NCBI RefSeq assembly: GCF_003352065.1
Contig: NZ_CP025803.1
Coordinates: 3,575,574-3,639,573, forward strand
Length of the DNA stretch: 64,000 nt
From: Sulfitobacter sp. SK011
GTDB taxonomy: Bacteria; Pseudomonadota; Alphaproteobacteria; Rhodobacterales; Rhodobacteraceae
Reading direction: 5' to 3'
The notes under the pieces are model-generated. The model made no database searches. It had not been told where the DNA came from and was given only the letters and a program-made list of their open reading frames with translations. This document shows positions 36,955-48,856 of the stretch, in pieces. The first letter of the stretch is position 1. Each line of letters opens with the position of its first letter. Position numbers and translations under genes: made by a program.

Positions 36955-38577
36955 ATGAAAAAGCTACTCTGTACATCCGCACTGGTTCTTGGGTTTGCGC
37001 TGCCCGCGCTCGCCGAAGGCTATCAACCCGACCCGAATGCCAAACCGGGCGGAAATATCGTGATCACCTACAAGGATGACGTGGCGACGCTGGACCCTGC
37101 CATCGGCTATGACTGGCAAAACTGGTCGATGATCAAATCAATCTTTGACGGTCTGATGGATTACGACCCCGGCACCACCGACCTACGCCCCGGCCTGGCC
37201 GAAAGCTATGCCGTGTCCGATGATGGCATGGTCTTTACCTTCAAATTGCGCGCTGGCGTCAAGTTTCACAACGGGCGGGTGATGACCGCCGACGACGTCA
37301 AATATTCGCTCGACCGGGTGACCAACCCAACGACGCAATCTCCCGGCGCGGGCTTCTTTGGCTCAATCAAAGGCTTTGACGAGGTCTCATCCGGTGCCGC
37401 CGACCATCTTGACGGGGTAAAGGTTCTGGACGCCAGCACCGTCGAAATCACTCTGTCACGACCCGACGCAACCTTTCTGCATGTCATGGCGCTGAACTTT
37501 GCGTCGATCGTCCCAAAAGAAGCGGTCGATGCGGCAGGAGATGACTTTGGCAAACAACCCGTCGGCACCGGTGCCTTCAGCCTTGGCGAATGGACGCTTG
37601 GGCAGCGGCTGGTTTTTAACAAGAACCCCGATTACTGGCGCGCGGGCATCCCCTATCTGGATTCGGTGACCTTCGAAGTGGGGCAGGAACCGGTCGTTGC
37701 CCTGCTGCGGCTTCAGAATGGAGAGGTGGACGTTCCCGGCGATGGCATCCCCCCGGCAAAGTTTCAGGAGGTGATGTCAGACCCGGCTCAAGCTGAACGT
37801 GTAGTTGAGGGCGGACAGCTTCACACCGGCTACATCACCCTCAACGTCAACACGCCGCCAATGGACGATGTGCGGGTGCGACAGGCGATCAACATGGCCA
37901 TCAACAAAGCCCGGATCGTGCAGATCATCAACGGGCGCGCGGTTCCGGCCACGCAACCCCTGCCACCTTCGATGCCCGGATATACCCCGGATTATCCGGG
38001 CTATGCCTTTGACGTCGACGGTGCCAAGGCACTGCTGGCCGAGGCAGGACATCCCGAAGGGTTCGAAACCGAGCTTTACGTGATGAACACCGACCCCAAC
38101 CCGCGCATCGCCCAGGCAATCCAGCGTGATCTCGATGCCATCGGCGTCAAGGCAGCGATCAAATCACTGGCCCAAGCCAACGTGATTGAGGCCGGCGGCA
38201 ATGGCACTGCTCCGATGATTTGGTCTGGCGGTATGGCATGGATCGCAGATTTCCCCGATCCATCCAACTTTTACGGCCCGATTCTTGGGTGCGACGGGGC
38301 AGTCGAAGGCGGCTGGAACTGGTCGTGGTATTGCAACGAAGAGCTGGACACGATGGCGACCAAGGCGGACAGCATCACCGATCCAGGCATGGTGGATGAT
38401 CGCATGAACATGTGGTCGGACGTCTATATGGGTGTGATGAAAGATGCGCCCTGGGTGCCGGTGTTCAACGAACAGCGCTACACGATGAAATCGCCGCGCA
38501 TGGGCGGGGCCGACGCGCTTTACGTTGATCCGGTATCGATCCCGGTCAACTATGACTACGTCTACGTGACCGAGTAA
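36955..38577 (+). CDS. Extracellular solute-binding protein family 5
   Basis: A 540-residue DppA/OppA-type periplasmic receptor. Sec signal peptide MKKLLCTSALVLGFALPALA (cleavage after residue 20), then PGGNIVITYKDDVATLDPA, AESYAVSDDGMVFTFKLRAG, VKFHNGRVMTADDVKYSLDR and LARPD-type loops. A strong AAGGAGGA ribosome site fits high expression. It delivers an amide or peptide to the permeases above. Four bases separate its stop from the acetamidase start. Confidence 0.92.
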   Translation: MKKLLCTSALVLGFALPALAEGYQPDPNAKPGGNIVITYKDDVATLDPAIGYDWQNWSMIKSIFDGLMDYDPGTTDLRPGLAESYAVSDDGMVFTFKLRAGVKFHNGRVMTADDVKYSLDRVTNPTTQSPGAGFFGSIKGFDEVSSGAADHLDGVKVLDASTVEITLSRPDATFLHVMALNFASIVPKEAVDAAGDDFGKQPVGTGAFSLGEWTLGQRLVFNKNPDYWRAGIPYLDSVTFEVGQEPVVALLRLQNGEVDVPGDGIPPAKFQEVMSDPAQAERVVEGGQLHTGYITLNVNTPPMDDVRVRQAINMAINKARIVQIINGRAVPATQPLPPSMPGYTPDYPGYAFDVDGAKALLAEAGHPEGFETELYVMNTDPNPRIAQAIQRDLDAIGVKAAIKSLAQANVIEAGGNGTAPMIWSGGMAWIADFPDPSNFYGPILGCDGAVEGGWNWSWYCNEELDTMATKADSITDPGMVDDRMNMWSDVYMGVMKDAPWVPVFNEQRYTMKSPRMGGADALYVDPVSIPVNYDYVYVTE

Positions 38578-38581
38578 GCGC

Positions 38582-39522
38582 ATGTGTCAGGCTTGTAATT
38601 ACACGATCCACCACGCGCAGCACCATTTCGGCTGGGACAATTCCATTGCCCCGGCCGAACGGGTCACGCCCGGTTCGACAATCCTGTTTCACTGCCACGA
38701 CAGTTCGGCGGGCCAGCTTGGCCCGTCGTCCACGGTGCAGGATGTGGTCGATCTGGATTTCGGCAAGATCAACCCGGTTTCGGGTCCGATCTACATCGAA
38801 GGGGCCGAACCCGGCGACAGCGTAAAAGTCTCCATCGAAAGCTTCGCGCCCTCTGGCTGGGGCTGGACCGCCAATATTCCCGGCTTCGGCCTGTTGGCGG
38901 ATCAGTTCACGGATGCTGCGTTGACCTTATGGAAGTACGATCCCAGCTCGCTTGCGCCCGCGCTTTGGGGCGATCAGGGCAAGGTACCGCTAAAGCCGTT
39001 TTGCGGCACCATCGGGAACGCCTTGGCAGAAGCGGGTTTGCATTCAATTGTCCCGCCCCGGCGGGTCGGGGGCAATTTGGATATCCGTGATCTGGCGGCG
39101 GGCACGACGCTTTATCTTCCTGTTGAAGTGGCCGGCGCGCTGTTCAGTGTTGGCGACACCCATGCGGCACAGGGTGATGGAGAGGTATGTGGCACGGCAA
39201 TTGAAAGTCCAATGGACGTGGTTTTGACGCTGGATCTGGTCAAGGGTGAGAATCTGAAAACCCCACGCTTTACCACGCCGGGTCCCGTCACCAATCATCT
39301 TGATGCCAAAGGCTACGAAGCCACAACCGGCATGGGCCCTGACCTGATGCAGGCGGCGCGTGATGCGGTGTCGGCAATGGTTGACTTGTTGTGCAAACAG
39401 CGCGGCATGTCAGCGGTAGATGCCTATATGCTGGTGTCGACCTGTGGTGATCTTAGGATCTCGGAGATTGTTGATATGCCCAATTGGGTCGTCAGCTTTT
39501 ACTTCCCGCGATGTGTTTTTGA

Positions 39523-39526
<4 letters not shown>
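38582..39526 (+). CDS. Acetamidase/formamidase family hydrolase, copy 1
   Basis: A 314-residue FmdA/AmdA-type amidase, which releases ammonia from short amides. Family motifs are TILFHCHDSSAGQLGPSS, NPVSGPIYIEGAEPGDSV, RRVGGNLDIRDLAAGTTLYL and the metal-site-like DTHAAQGDGEVCGTAIE. No signal peptide, so it is cytoplasmic. It is embedded in the operon, and its stop overlaps the ATPase gene start by ATGA (39523-39526). The true substrate is open; an imported N-acyl or formyl compound is possible. Confidence 0.9.
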
Positions 39527-41316
<1,790 letters not shown>

Positions 41317-41408
41317 AGTCTGAATACCTGCGAACACAAAGTACGCCTCAAATGTTCTAAAGTTTAGTCCTTGGGCCCGCTTAGGTGGGCGTCCGGGTTT
41401 CTACGAGT

Positions 41409-41834
41409 TCAGCCCAAAAAGGGACAGCCCACTAGGATTGCCTTGTCGTAGAAGTCGTATTCCGGATGATGCACCTCGACGGTGTGGCCCTTGTCGATGA
41501 CGTCGATTTCGAATTGGTCAGCTGCTGCATAAAGTAGCCCTGGTCGGAAGGCGAACTCGCCGACAGGTGGACCCGGCGGATTGTGCATGCACTAGACTTC
41601 CTTGATCCCAAAACGCTCAATCATGCGGTCTTTGATCATCGCCTCTCCAACGGTGCCGCTCTCTTCAGCGGGCTGGAAAATCACGGCGACAGAGCCAACC
41701 TCGCGCAACATGTCAGCAACAAGCTCAGATGTTCGGCGGGTGTCATACATCGGTTCCGGATTTTCGTACAGGTCGCGGCGCTATGCGCTGTTTTCGGGGT
41801 GCATTTCGGCAAGGCAGTTCTTGATGACGATGGA
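41409..41834 (-). pseudogene. Decayed M20 family amidohydrolase
   Basis: A single frame reads recognisable pieces of an M20 amidohydrolase: RRDLYENPEPMYDTRRTS, FQPAEESGTVGEAMIKD, RFGIKEV, CMHNPPGPPVGEFAFRPG and HPEYDFYDKAI near the C-terminus. It is interrupted by two TAG codons (41781-41783 and 41592-41594), lacks a start codon (a ribosome-site-like AGAGGAA is followed by TCC-ATC) and misses large internal parts in frame. Full-length relatives are about 390 residues; only ~140 codons remain. It was probably the last gene of the adjacent minus-strand ABC operon. Confidence 0.85.
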
Positions 41835-41855
41835 TTCCTCTCGCCTTTTCTTGGA

Positions 41856-43685
41856 TCAGTCGTTCAGCGCGAAGTGGCCAGGGGCCGCTTCGTAATAGAC
41901 AGAGGGTTGGGGCTGGTGACCGACAGGGAACACTGGCGATGGGATCGGTTTAAATTTCAAGTTATCATGGACCGTCCGGCGGGTTGGGTCGGCAATTGGC
42001 ACGGCCGCTATCAGCGATTTGGTATAGCTGTGTTGCGGATTTTCAAATACTTGCGCGCGTGAACCGATCTCGACGATCCGGCCCAGATACATCACGCCGA
42101 CCCGGTGGGCGACCCGTTCAACCACGGCCATGTCGTGGCTGATGAACAGAAACGACACGCCAAGGTCGGCCTGAAGTTCCATCATCAGGTTCAATACCTG
42201 CGCCTGCACCGATACATCCAGTGCCGAGACAGCCTCGTCCGCAATGATCAGCTTGGGATTGGTGGCAAGGGCGCGGGCGATGGCAACGCGCTGGCGCTGA
42301 CCACCCGACAGTTCGTGTGGAAATCTGCGCAAAAAGCTGCGCGGCAACTCAACGCGGTCAAACAGCGTCGACACCCGATCCTCCAACTCGGATCCAGAGG
42401 CGATGCCGAAGTTCAGCAACGGCTCTGCCACCTGATCGCGTAGCCGCCGATATGGGTTGAGCGAGGCAAAGGGGTCCTGAAACACCATCTGCATGTTGCG
42501 TCGTGCCCGGCGCAGGTTGGCGGCATTTAGCGCAATAATGTCGGTGCCGTCGATCACAACCTCGCCCGAAGTTGGTTCGACCAGCCGCAGAATTGAGCGA
42601 CCGCAACTGGACTTGCCACAGCCGGATTCACCCACCAGTGCCAGGGTCTCGCCTTTGTTGACGGTAAAGCTGACATCCTCGACCGCGTGGACATAGGCCG
42701 TGGTTCTACGCAACACCCCCCCCTTGACCGCAAATCGGGTGGTCAGGTTTCGCACCTCGAGCAGTGGTTCAGGATATTCGGCTGGTTCCAGTGTCTGCGA
42801 CACCGCCGTGGCCTCTGCCCCGACGACGCGCATGGGTTCGGGCGCGGGCGTACCCGTCATCTCGCCCAGTCGCGGCACGGCGGCCAAAAGTGCGCGGGTG
42901 TAGTCTTGGGTCGGTGCCTCAAAAATCTGCCTGACCGGTCCGCTCTCAACCAGATTGCCACGATACATTACCACCACGCGATCAGCCATCTGGGCGACCA
43001 CCGCCATGTCGTGAGTGATGAAAAGCACCGCCATGTTGTTTTCACGCTTCAACCGGTCGATCAGCGCCAGTATTTCGGCCTGAATGGTCACATCCAGCGC
43101 CGTCGTGGGTTCATCAGCGATCAGCAGGCGCGGCTCGCATACCATTGCCATCGCGATCACCACCCGCTGGCGCATGCCGCCCGACAATTCGTGCGGGTAT
43201 TGTCGCAGGCGTTGTTCCGGTTCCGGGATGCGGACTTCGCGCAGCAATTCCAGCGCCCGGGCGCGGGCGGCCTCCTGGCTGAGGTTCCGATGCACGCGCA
43301 GCCCGTCAGTCAGCTGCCGTTCGATTGTAAACACCGGGTTGAGCGAGGTCATCGGTTCCTGAAAGATCATCCCGATCTCGTTGCCACGGATATCGCGCAT
43401 CGTATCAGTGTCGGCACCTGCAACATCCAGCACCTCACCGCCGGGGCGGGTAAAGTGAAGCTGTCCGCCGGTGATCCGCCCACCGCCGAATTCGACCAGC
43501 CGCATCAGCGACAGCGAGGTGACGGATTTGCCCGAACCGGATTCGCCGACAACACAGACGGTTTCGCCGGGATTGATGGAAAAGCTGACATCTTCGACCC
43601 CGACAACGATGCCATCGTCGGTGTCAAATTCCACCCTCAAACCGTCGATTTCGACGATCGGGGTTTGTCTGGGTTCTTCAAGCAT
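41856..43685 (-). CDS. Fused double ATPase of a peptide-type ABC transporter
   Basis: A 609-residue DppD-DppF fusion. Walker A GESGSGKS (first half) and GESGCGKS (second half), signatures LSGGMRQR and LSGGQRQR, and the D-loops [13 protein letters not shown] and [14 protein letters not shown] are all present. ATG 43685 is chosen; upstream in-frame codons lie in the permease gene. It is the last intact gene of the minus-strand transporter that starts at 47053, followed by the M20 remnant. Confidence 0.93.
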   Translation of the reverse strand: MLEEPRQTPIVEIDGLRVEFDTDDGIVVGVEDVSFSINPGETVCVVGESGSGKSVTSLSLMRLVEFGGGRITGGQLHFTRPGGEVLDVAGADTDTMRDIRGNEIGMIFQEPMTSLNPVFTIERQLTDGLRVHRNLSQEAARARALELLREVRIPEPEQRLRQYPHELSGGMRQRVVIAMAMVCEPRLLIADEPTTALDVTIQAEILALIDRLKRENNMAVLFITHDMAVVAQMADRVVVMYRGNLVESGPVRQIFEAPTQDYTRALLAAVPRLGEMTGTPAPEPMRVVGAEATAVSQTLEPAEYPEPLLEVRNLTTRFAVKGGVLRRTTAYVHAVEDVSFTVNKGETLALVGESGCGKSSCGRSILRLVEPTSGEVVIDGTDIIALNAANLRRARRNMQMVFQDPFASLNPYRRLRDQVAEPLLNFGIASGSELEDRVSTLFDRVELPRSFLRRFPHELSGGQRQRVAIARALATNPKLIIADEAVSALDVSVQAQVLNLMMELQADLGVSFLFISHDMAVVERVAHRVGVMYLGRIVEIGSRAQVFENPQHSYTKSLIAAVPIADPTRRTVHDNLKFKPIPSPVFPVGHQPQPSVYYEAAPGHFALND

Positions 43686-43687
43686 GT

Positions 43688-44512
43688 TCAGCCTCCCGAC
43701 CGCGAGCGTGGATCCAGCGCGTCGCGCAGCACATCCCCGAACATATTCAGGCCGAGTACCGTCAACGCGACAGCGGCCCCCGGCACCAGCGCGGTCCAGG
43801 GTGCCACGTCCAGATAATCGCGCGAAGCCTGAATCATCAGCCCCCACGAAGCGCGCGGCGGCTGGGTTCCGAGGCCCAGAAACGATAGCCCTGCCTCGGC
43901 CAGGATTGCGAAGGCCAAGCTGATCGTCGCCTGAACTATGACGGGCGGCATGATGTTGGGTAGAATGTGGCGCAGGATCATCATCAGGTCGGTGGTGCCT
44001 GCTGCTCGTGCCGCCTCGACATAAGGCATCTGCGCGATCCGCAATGCCTCACCCCGGATAATGCGGGCCAGAAAGGGCGTAAACGCGATGCCGATGGCAA
44101 TGATCGTATTTTGCAGGTTTGGCCCCAACACGGCGCTGATCGTCAGCGCCAGCAACAGCACCGGAAAACTCAGCAGAGTATCCACCAGTCGCATCAGCAA
44201 GTTGTCGGTGACACCCCCATAATAACCAGAGATAATGCCCAGCGGCAGGCCGATCACGACGCTCATGACCACGGCGGATACCGCGATCATGACTGAAGTA
44301 CGCGCACCCAACATGACCCGATAGAAAAGATCCCGGCCCAGTTGATCGGTGCCAAACAGATAATCCATGCTTGGCGGATCAAGCCGCGCGCGCATGTTCA
44401 TCTTGGTGGCAAACTCGGCGGGAATGACAAGCGGAGCGAAGATTGCGACCAACACAACGCCAGTGACCAGAACGATTCCAATGATGCCTTTTGATGTAAA
44501 AAAGGATTTCAT
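43688..44512 (-). CDS. Peptide-type ABC transporter permease (DppC-like)
   Basis: A 274-residue inner-membrane subunit: YLFGTDQLGRDLFYRVMLGA, RLVDTLLSFPVLLLALTI, EAA loop AARAAGTTDLMMILRHILPN and AEAGLSFLGLGTQPPRASWG. Two bases separate its stop from the ATPase start and four separate it from the DppB-like gene, so it is operon-linked. Confidence 0.92.
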   Translation of the reverse strand: MKSFFTSKGIIGIVLVTGVVLVAIFAPLVIPAEFATKMNMRARLDPPSMDYLFGTDQLGRDLFYRVMLGARTSVMIAVSAVVMSVVIGLPLGIISGYYGGVTDNLLMRLVDTLLSFPVLLLALTISAVLGPNLQNTIIAIGIAFTPFLARIIRGEALRIAQMPYVEAARAAGTTDLMMILRHILPNIMPPVIVQATISLAFAILAEAGLSFLGLGTQPPRASWGLMIQASRDYLDVAPWTALVPGAAVALTVLGLNMFGDVLRDALDPRSRSGG

Positions 44513-44516
44513 CTCG

Positions 44517-45458
44517 TCATCCCAGCCGAATTCGCGGATCGACCAGCACGTACAACAGATCGACGATTAGATTGGCCAGCATGACCACTGCGGCGATCAC
44601 AAAGACGCTGGATTGGATCAGTGGAATGTCGCGGTTCAACAGCGCCTGATAGGTCAGCCACCCCATGCCAGTGTAGTTGAACAGACTCTCGATCACGATG
44701 ATCGAACCAAACAGATACCCGATCTGCAGGCCCGCTACGGTCATCACCGGACCAACCGCGTTGGACAACCCATAGCGCCAGACGACGGTGCGTTCCGACA
44801 GGCCTTTGGCGCGGGCGACGCGGATAAATTCCTGGCCCAGAATGCCTGTCATGGTCGCTCGGGTCATGCGGGTCAGATGCGCCATCAACCCCAGGCCCAG
44901 CGCAAGGGATGGCAGAAAGGCATGTTTCAGTGCCAGCACGAAGTTCTCAGACGGATCAACAAACCCGCTTGAGGGCAGCCACCCTAGGGTCCTGGCGAAC
45001 AAAAGTATCAGCATGATCCCCCAGAAGAAGTCCGGCAGGCTGACGCCCAATAGCGCAGTAGTGCTACTGGCGGTGTCCTGCCAGCGGTCTCGGTGAACTG
45101 CCGCCCAGATGCCAAGCGGCACGGCGGCGGTCAGCGCAATGGTCATCGACATCACCACGATCAGGGAACTGGCGGTCATCTTTTGCAGCAACAACGGACC
45201 GATGGGTTCCTTGAACACCAGCGAGGTGCCCCAGTCCCCGGTCAGCATACCACCGATCCAGCGGCCATATTGCACAATCAACGGATCGTTCAGCCCAAGC
45301 GATTCACGCAGGCCCGCCAGCGCTTCGGGGTTGCTTTGCGTGCCCATGATCATCATCGCCACGTCGCCCGGCAGGATGTTGGTCACGACGAATGTGATCA
45401 CCGAGATCAGCAGCAAGGTGATCGCCAGTGACAGGAGGCGGTTCAAGACATAGGTCAT
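44517..45458 (-). CDS. Peptide-type ABC transporter permease (DppB-like)
   Basis: A 313-residue DppB/OppB subunit: YVLNRLLSLAITLLLISVIT, NILPGDVAMMIMGTQSNPEA, LGVSLPDFFWGIMLILLFA, EAA loop ARAKGLSERTVVWRYGLSNA and NRDIPLIQSSVFV ... VDPRIRLG. It is preceded by a strong hairpin (45481-45509) that separates it from the substrate-binding protein gene. Confidence 0.92.
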   Translation of the reverse strand: MTYVLNRLLSLAITLLLISVITFVVTNILPGDVAMMIMGTQSNPEALAGLRESLGLNDPLIVQYGRWIGGMLTGDWGTSLVFKEPIGPLLLQKMTASSLIVVMSMTIALTAAVPLGIWAAVHRDRWQDTASSTTALLGVSLPDFFWGIMLILLFARTLGWLPSSGFVDPSENFVLALKHAFLPSLALGLGLMAHLTRMTRATMTGILGQEFIRVARAKGLSERTVVWRYGLSNAVGPVMTVAGLQIGYLFGSIIVIESLFNYTGMGWLTYQALLNRDIPLIQSSVFVIAAVVMLANLIVDLLYVLVDPRIRLG

Positions 45459-45480
45459 TCAATTCGTTCCAATAAAAGCG

Positions 45481-45509
45481 CGGCGCGGGCCACGAAAAGG
45501 CCCGCGCCG
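45481..45509 (-). terminator. Strong hairpin between binding-protein and permease genes
   Basis: Perfect 11-bp GC stem CGGCGCGGGCC / GGCCCGCGCCG with a 7-base loop, 6 bases after the binding-protein stop; on the minus strand it is followed by GCGCTTTTATT. It probably causes partial termination or protects the upstream mRNA, so the binding protein exceeds the permease, as in maltose-type operons. Confidence 0.8.
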
Positions 45510-45514
45510 TAGTA

Positions 45515-47053
45515 TCATGCGTTCAGCCAAACCTTGTGGAAATTCAGGTTCGATCCATTCGGATGCACGACCGTATCCAGCCCACCGACCGAGAGTTGTG
45601 CCCCGATTGATCCGTTACGGAACCACAAATAGACATCGTGGGTTTCGTCAAAGACCCGCTGCTGCACGGCCTTGTAAATATCGGCCCGCGCGTCAGGGTC
45701 GACAGTGATGCGCGCCTTTTCCGTCAGTTCATCAATCACCGGATCGCTGATCTTGCGGTAGTTGAACGCACCGGTCGTGTTCCACAGACTGTAGTACAGG
45801 AAGTCCGGTTCCCACAGCGTGAAGAAGTTCATCATCGAGATCTGGAAATCCTTGTCGACCCAGACCTGGCTTAGCCAATCAGACCAGGTCAGCTGCTCGA
45901 TGCTCATATCCACCCCGCCCTCGCGGAACCACTCCAGCATGATCTGGGCGGCCTCGACGTGGTAGGGGTAATTGGTCGTGACCTTGAACACCACCTTCAA
46001 CTCTCCCGGGCCATAGCCCGCCTCGGAAAGCAACGCGCGAGCCTGTTCGAAATCCTGTGGCCGCTGCACCAGATCGTGGTTGTAGGATGCCGAGGTCGGA
46101 TAGCTGGGCGACGCCGTGACCGCGCCTTCGCCCCATAAGGCACCTTCCAGCAGCGCCTCTTTGTCGATCATCAGATCAAAGGCCTTGCGCACGCGGGCAT
46201 CCTTGAATGGCTCGAAGTCGTGGTTCATGTTCAAAAAGTCCCAGTTCAGCGGGAACCACGTGACAACCTGATACGCCGGGTCTTCTTTGATCTCGGCCAT
46301 CCGGTCGGCAGGGATATCGTTGATCATGTGCAGTTCGCCTGTCCGCAGGCCAGTCAGACGCACCGTAGGCTCTGTGATCTCGCGGATCATGATCTTTTCC
46401 AGATAGGCGGGGCCTTCCCAGTACTCGTCAAACCGCGCCAGTTCGACCTCGTTGCCAAATTCCCGGCGCACGAACTTGAATGGACCGGCGCCAATCGGCG
46501 TGGTGCCCTGCACCTCGCCCGAGCCTTCGGGCATGATCACACCGGCACCGTTTTCCGCCAGACGGCTGAGGAAAGGCGCATTGATGCTGTTCAACGTAAC
46601 GATGACGGTCAGGTCATCAGGTGTTTCGATGGACTCAACCGCGTTGAAAACCTCAAAGTTGACCGCCCCCGTCGCCGGGTCCTTGCACCGCTCGAACGAA
46701 TATTTCACGTCGGCAGAGGTCATGTCAGACCCGTCGTGGAATTTGACGCCAGAGCGCAGCTTGAAGGTGTAGACAAGGCCGTCCTCGGACAGATCGAAGC
46801 TTTCAGCAAGGTTCGGAATGACGTTCAGATCCTTGTCCACCGTCACGATCGAGCTGTGCACGTTCTGCAGCACCCGCCCGGTTGAGGCAGTGCCGGTCTG
46901 GTGCATATCAAGGTTCTGTGTCGTCTCGGAATGGCCCCAGATCAGGGTTCCGCCGCTGACCGGTGTCGATTGCGCAAGCGCTGGCACGGCACTGTAAAGG
47001 ATTGTGCCGCCAACAACCGCGGATGTGGATTTAAGAAAATCTCTGCGTTTCAT
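45515..47053 (-). CDS. Extracellular solute-binding protein family 5, Tat-exported
   Basis: A 512-residue peptide-type receptor. The N-terminus MKRRDFLKSTSAVVGG carries the twin-arginine motif RRDFLK, so it is likely folded before export. Family blocks are GGTLIWGHSETTQNLDMH, ESFDLSEDGLVYTFKLRSG and KFHDGSDMTSADVKYSFER. ATG 47053 has GAGGAGAG upstream; an upstream GTG-type extension is rejected. It is the first gene of the second minus-strand ABC operon. Confidence 0.92.
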   Translation of the reverse strand: MKRRDFLKSTSAVVGGTILYSAVPALAQSTPVSGGTLIWGHSETTQNLDMHQTGTASTGRVLQNVHSSIVTVDKDLNVIPNLAESFDLSEDGLVYTFKLRSGVKFHDGSDMTSADVKYSFERCKDPATGAVNFEVFNAVESIETPDDLTVIVTLNSINAPFLSRLAENGAGVIMPEGSGEVQGTTPIGAGPFKFVRREFGNEVELARFDEYWEGPAYLEKIMIREITEPTVRLTGLRTGELHMINDIPADRMAEIKEDPAYQVVTWFPLNWDFLNMNHDFEPFKDARVRKAFDLMIDKEALLEGALWGEGAVTASPSYPTSASYNHDLVQRPQDFEQARALLSEAGYGPGELKVVFKVTTNYPYHVEAAQIMLEWFREGGVDMSIEQLTWSDWLSQVWVDKDFQISMMNFFTLWEPDFLYYSLWNTTGAFNYRKISDPVIDELTEKARITVDPDARADIYKAVQQRVFDETHDVYLWFRNGSIGAQLSVGGLDTVVHPNGSNLNFHKVWLNA

Positions 47054-47200
47054 TTGTCTCTCCTCGTGGATGGGCCTCAATGTCCCGAAGGACGGGAAAG
47101 CCCGGTTGAAAAGTAGGATTCCGGCCCAACTGCGATGGGCTTCTGGTTTTTCAGATGCTGCGCTACGACTGGATGCCGGTCGCGTCAGTGTCAGGTCTGC

Positions 47201-48856
47201 TCAAATCGCAAAGCCGGGGCGTCTGTCCGCCACGGCCAGTTTACGTTCCAGCGCCATACCAAGGTTCAGCAGCGGGCCTTCCTGAAACAGCCGACCCCAC
47301 AGGGATATTCCCTGTGGCACAGTGAAAGTTGGGCCCGCACCGGTGGCGTTTCCAGTGGTCAGTTTGCCAGCCCCCAGTGATGCGGCACTGCGGGTCCCAG
47401 CTTCAAGGAACCCGGCACGTAAGTGCAGGCAGGGATGGCCGGTGAAATTGCTGGCTACCAGCATCGGGCCGGTCATGAATGGGCCAATCAGCGCATCGAC
47501 GTTACTGAACAGCGTGTCCAATGACTGCATGACCAGATAACGCAAACGGTCCAGCTGTACGTGATCGACGGCCGACAGGAACCGCGCCTTGCGGAAGGTA
47601 TTGGGCCAGGCCCCATCGTCCTGCCATTTTAGCGTATCGTCAGTATCTTCTAAGGTCAGATGCTCGAACGCCGCGGCGGCTTCGGCGTAGACCACATTCA
47701 TCAAGGCCCCATAGGGTAAATCCTGCAGCTCGACCTCGACGACCTCAATTCCAAGATCCTTCGCAGCGGCCAGAGCGGCATGGTCAACCTCGGTTGCACC
47801 CTCGCCGAAGGCTTCTGGTAAATAACCCAAACGCATGCCCTCTATACCTTGGTTTGCATCAAAGTTGAACGGTGCCGCGATTGTGCAGCGGTCGCCAATG
47901 TCCACGCCATTGATTGCGGCCAGCACCATCGCGGTATCCTCGACGCCGCGGCAGATCGGCCCGACCTTGTCGAGCGACCAGCAAAGTGCCATTCCGCCTG
48001 CGCGAGACACCCGTCCGAAAGTGGGCCGCAGCCCAGTGGTGCCGCAGCGCTGGCTGGGCGATGTAATCGATCCCAAGGTTTCGGTCCCGATGGAAAACCC
48101 GCACAGTCCGGCGGCGGTGGCCGACGCTGATCCAGCGCTTGACCCGCTAGAGCCTTCATTCAGGTTCCATGGATTGCGTGTCCAACCACCAGACCAGATA
48201 TCACCATATGCCAGCGCCCCCAGCGTGGTTTTGCCCAACAGCACCGCGCCAGCATCACGCAGCAATGTGACGATATGCGCATCGCAGTCAGGCACACGTT
48301 CCTGATAGGGCTCGGCACCCCAACCGGTGGTGACACCGGCCGTGTCAAACAAGTCTTTCATCCCATAGGGAATGCCGTGCAGCGGACCCAGATTGGTGCC
48401 TTGCGCCAGCAATTTGTCTGCCGCATCCGCCTCAGACAATGCGGTTTCCGACATCACCTTCGCATAACACTCCAGCTTTGGGTTCAGCGCCGCAATTCGC
48501 GCGAGATAGATTTCGGTCAGCCTGCGGCTGGTGATCTGCCCGCTGGCGATCCAGGTGGCCAGATGCGTCAGGGGGGCAAAGGCGATATCCTCGTCGCTGT
48601 CGGGAAGCGGGGCGGAGTGGATCGCCAACAATTGGCTGTCCGCCACTTGGGGCATTTCAAATCCCGGCAGCCGCGGATCAAATCGCGACGCCATCGGCAC
48701 GTTGTTGGACAATGGCACCTTGCGGCGCGCCACGGCAGATTCAATCTGCCCGGCCAGATTGCCAACCATCTGTTGGCGTTCCCGCACAGTGTAGGAAAGA
48801 CCCAACAGCCGCTCGGCGGCTTCGATGTCTTCTACGGTGATGGCAGTATCTGTCAT
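47201..48856 (-). CDS. Amidase signature family amidase
   Basis: A 551-residue cytoplasmic amide hydrolase. The Ser-cisSer-Lys triad is visible as Lys167 (GIPYGMKDLFDTAG), Ser240 (GSSGSSAGSASA) and Ser263 (GTETLGSITSP). The ~90-residue N-terminal helical extension (AAERLLGLSYTVRERQQMVG) is typical of alphaproteobacterial members beside peptide transporters. It overlaps the 43-residue microgene by ATGA, in the same operon as the permeases upstream. Its substrate is unknown; an imported amide is likely. Confidence 0.92.
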   Translation of the reverse strand: MTDTAITVEDIEAAERLLGLSYTVRERQQMVGNLAGQIESAVARRKVPLSNNVPMASRFDPRLPGFEMPQVADSQLLAIHSAPLPDSDEDIAFAPLTHLATWIASGQITSRRLTEIYLARIAALNPKLECYAKVMSETALSEADAADKLLAQGTNLGPLHGIPYGMKDLFDTAGVTTGWGAEPYQERVPDCDAHIVTLLRDAGAVLLGKTTLGALAYGDIWSGGWTRNPWNLNEGSSGSSAGSASATAAGLCGFSIGTETLGSITSPSQRCGTTGLRPTFGRVSRAGGMALCWSLDKVGPICRGVEDTAMVLAAINGVDIGDRCTIAAPFNFDANQGIEGMRLGYLPEAFGEGATEVDHAALAAAKDLGIEVVEVELQDLPYGALMNVVYAEAAAAFEHLTLEDTDDTLKWQDDGAWPNTFRKARFLSAVDHVQLDRLRYLVMQSLDTLFSNVDALIGPFMTGPMLVASNFTGHPCLHLRAGFLEAGTRSAASLGAGKLTTGNATGAGPTFTVPQGISLWGRLFQEGPLLNLGMALERKLAVADRRPGFAI

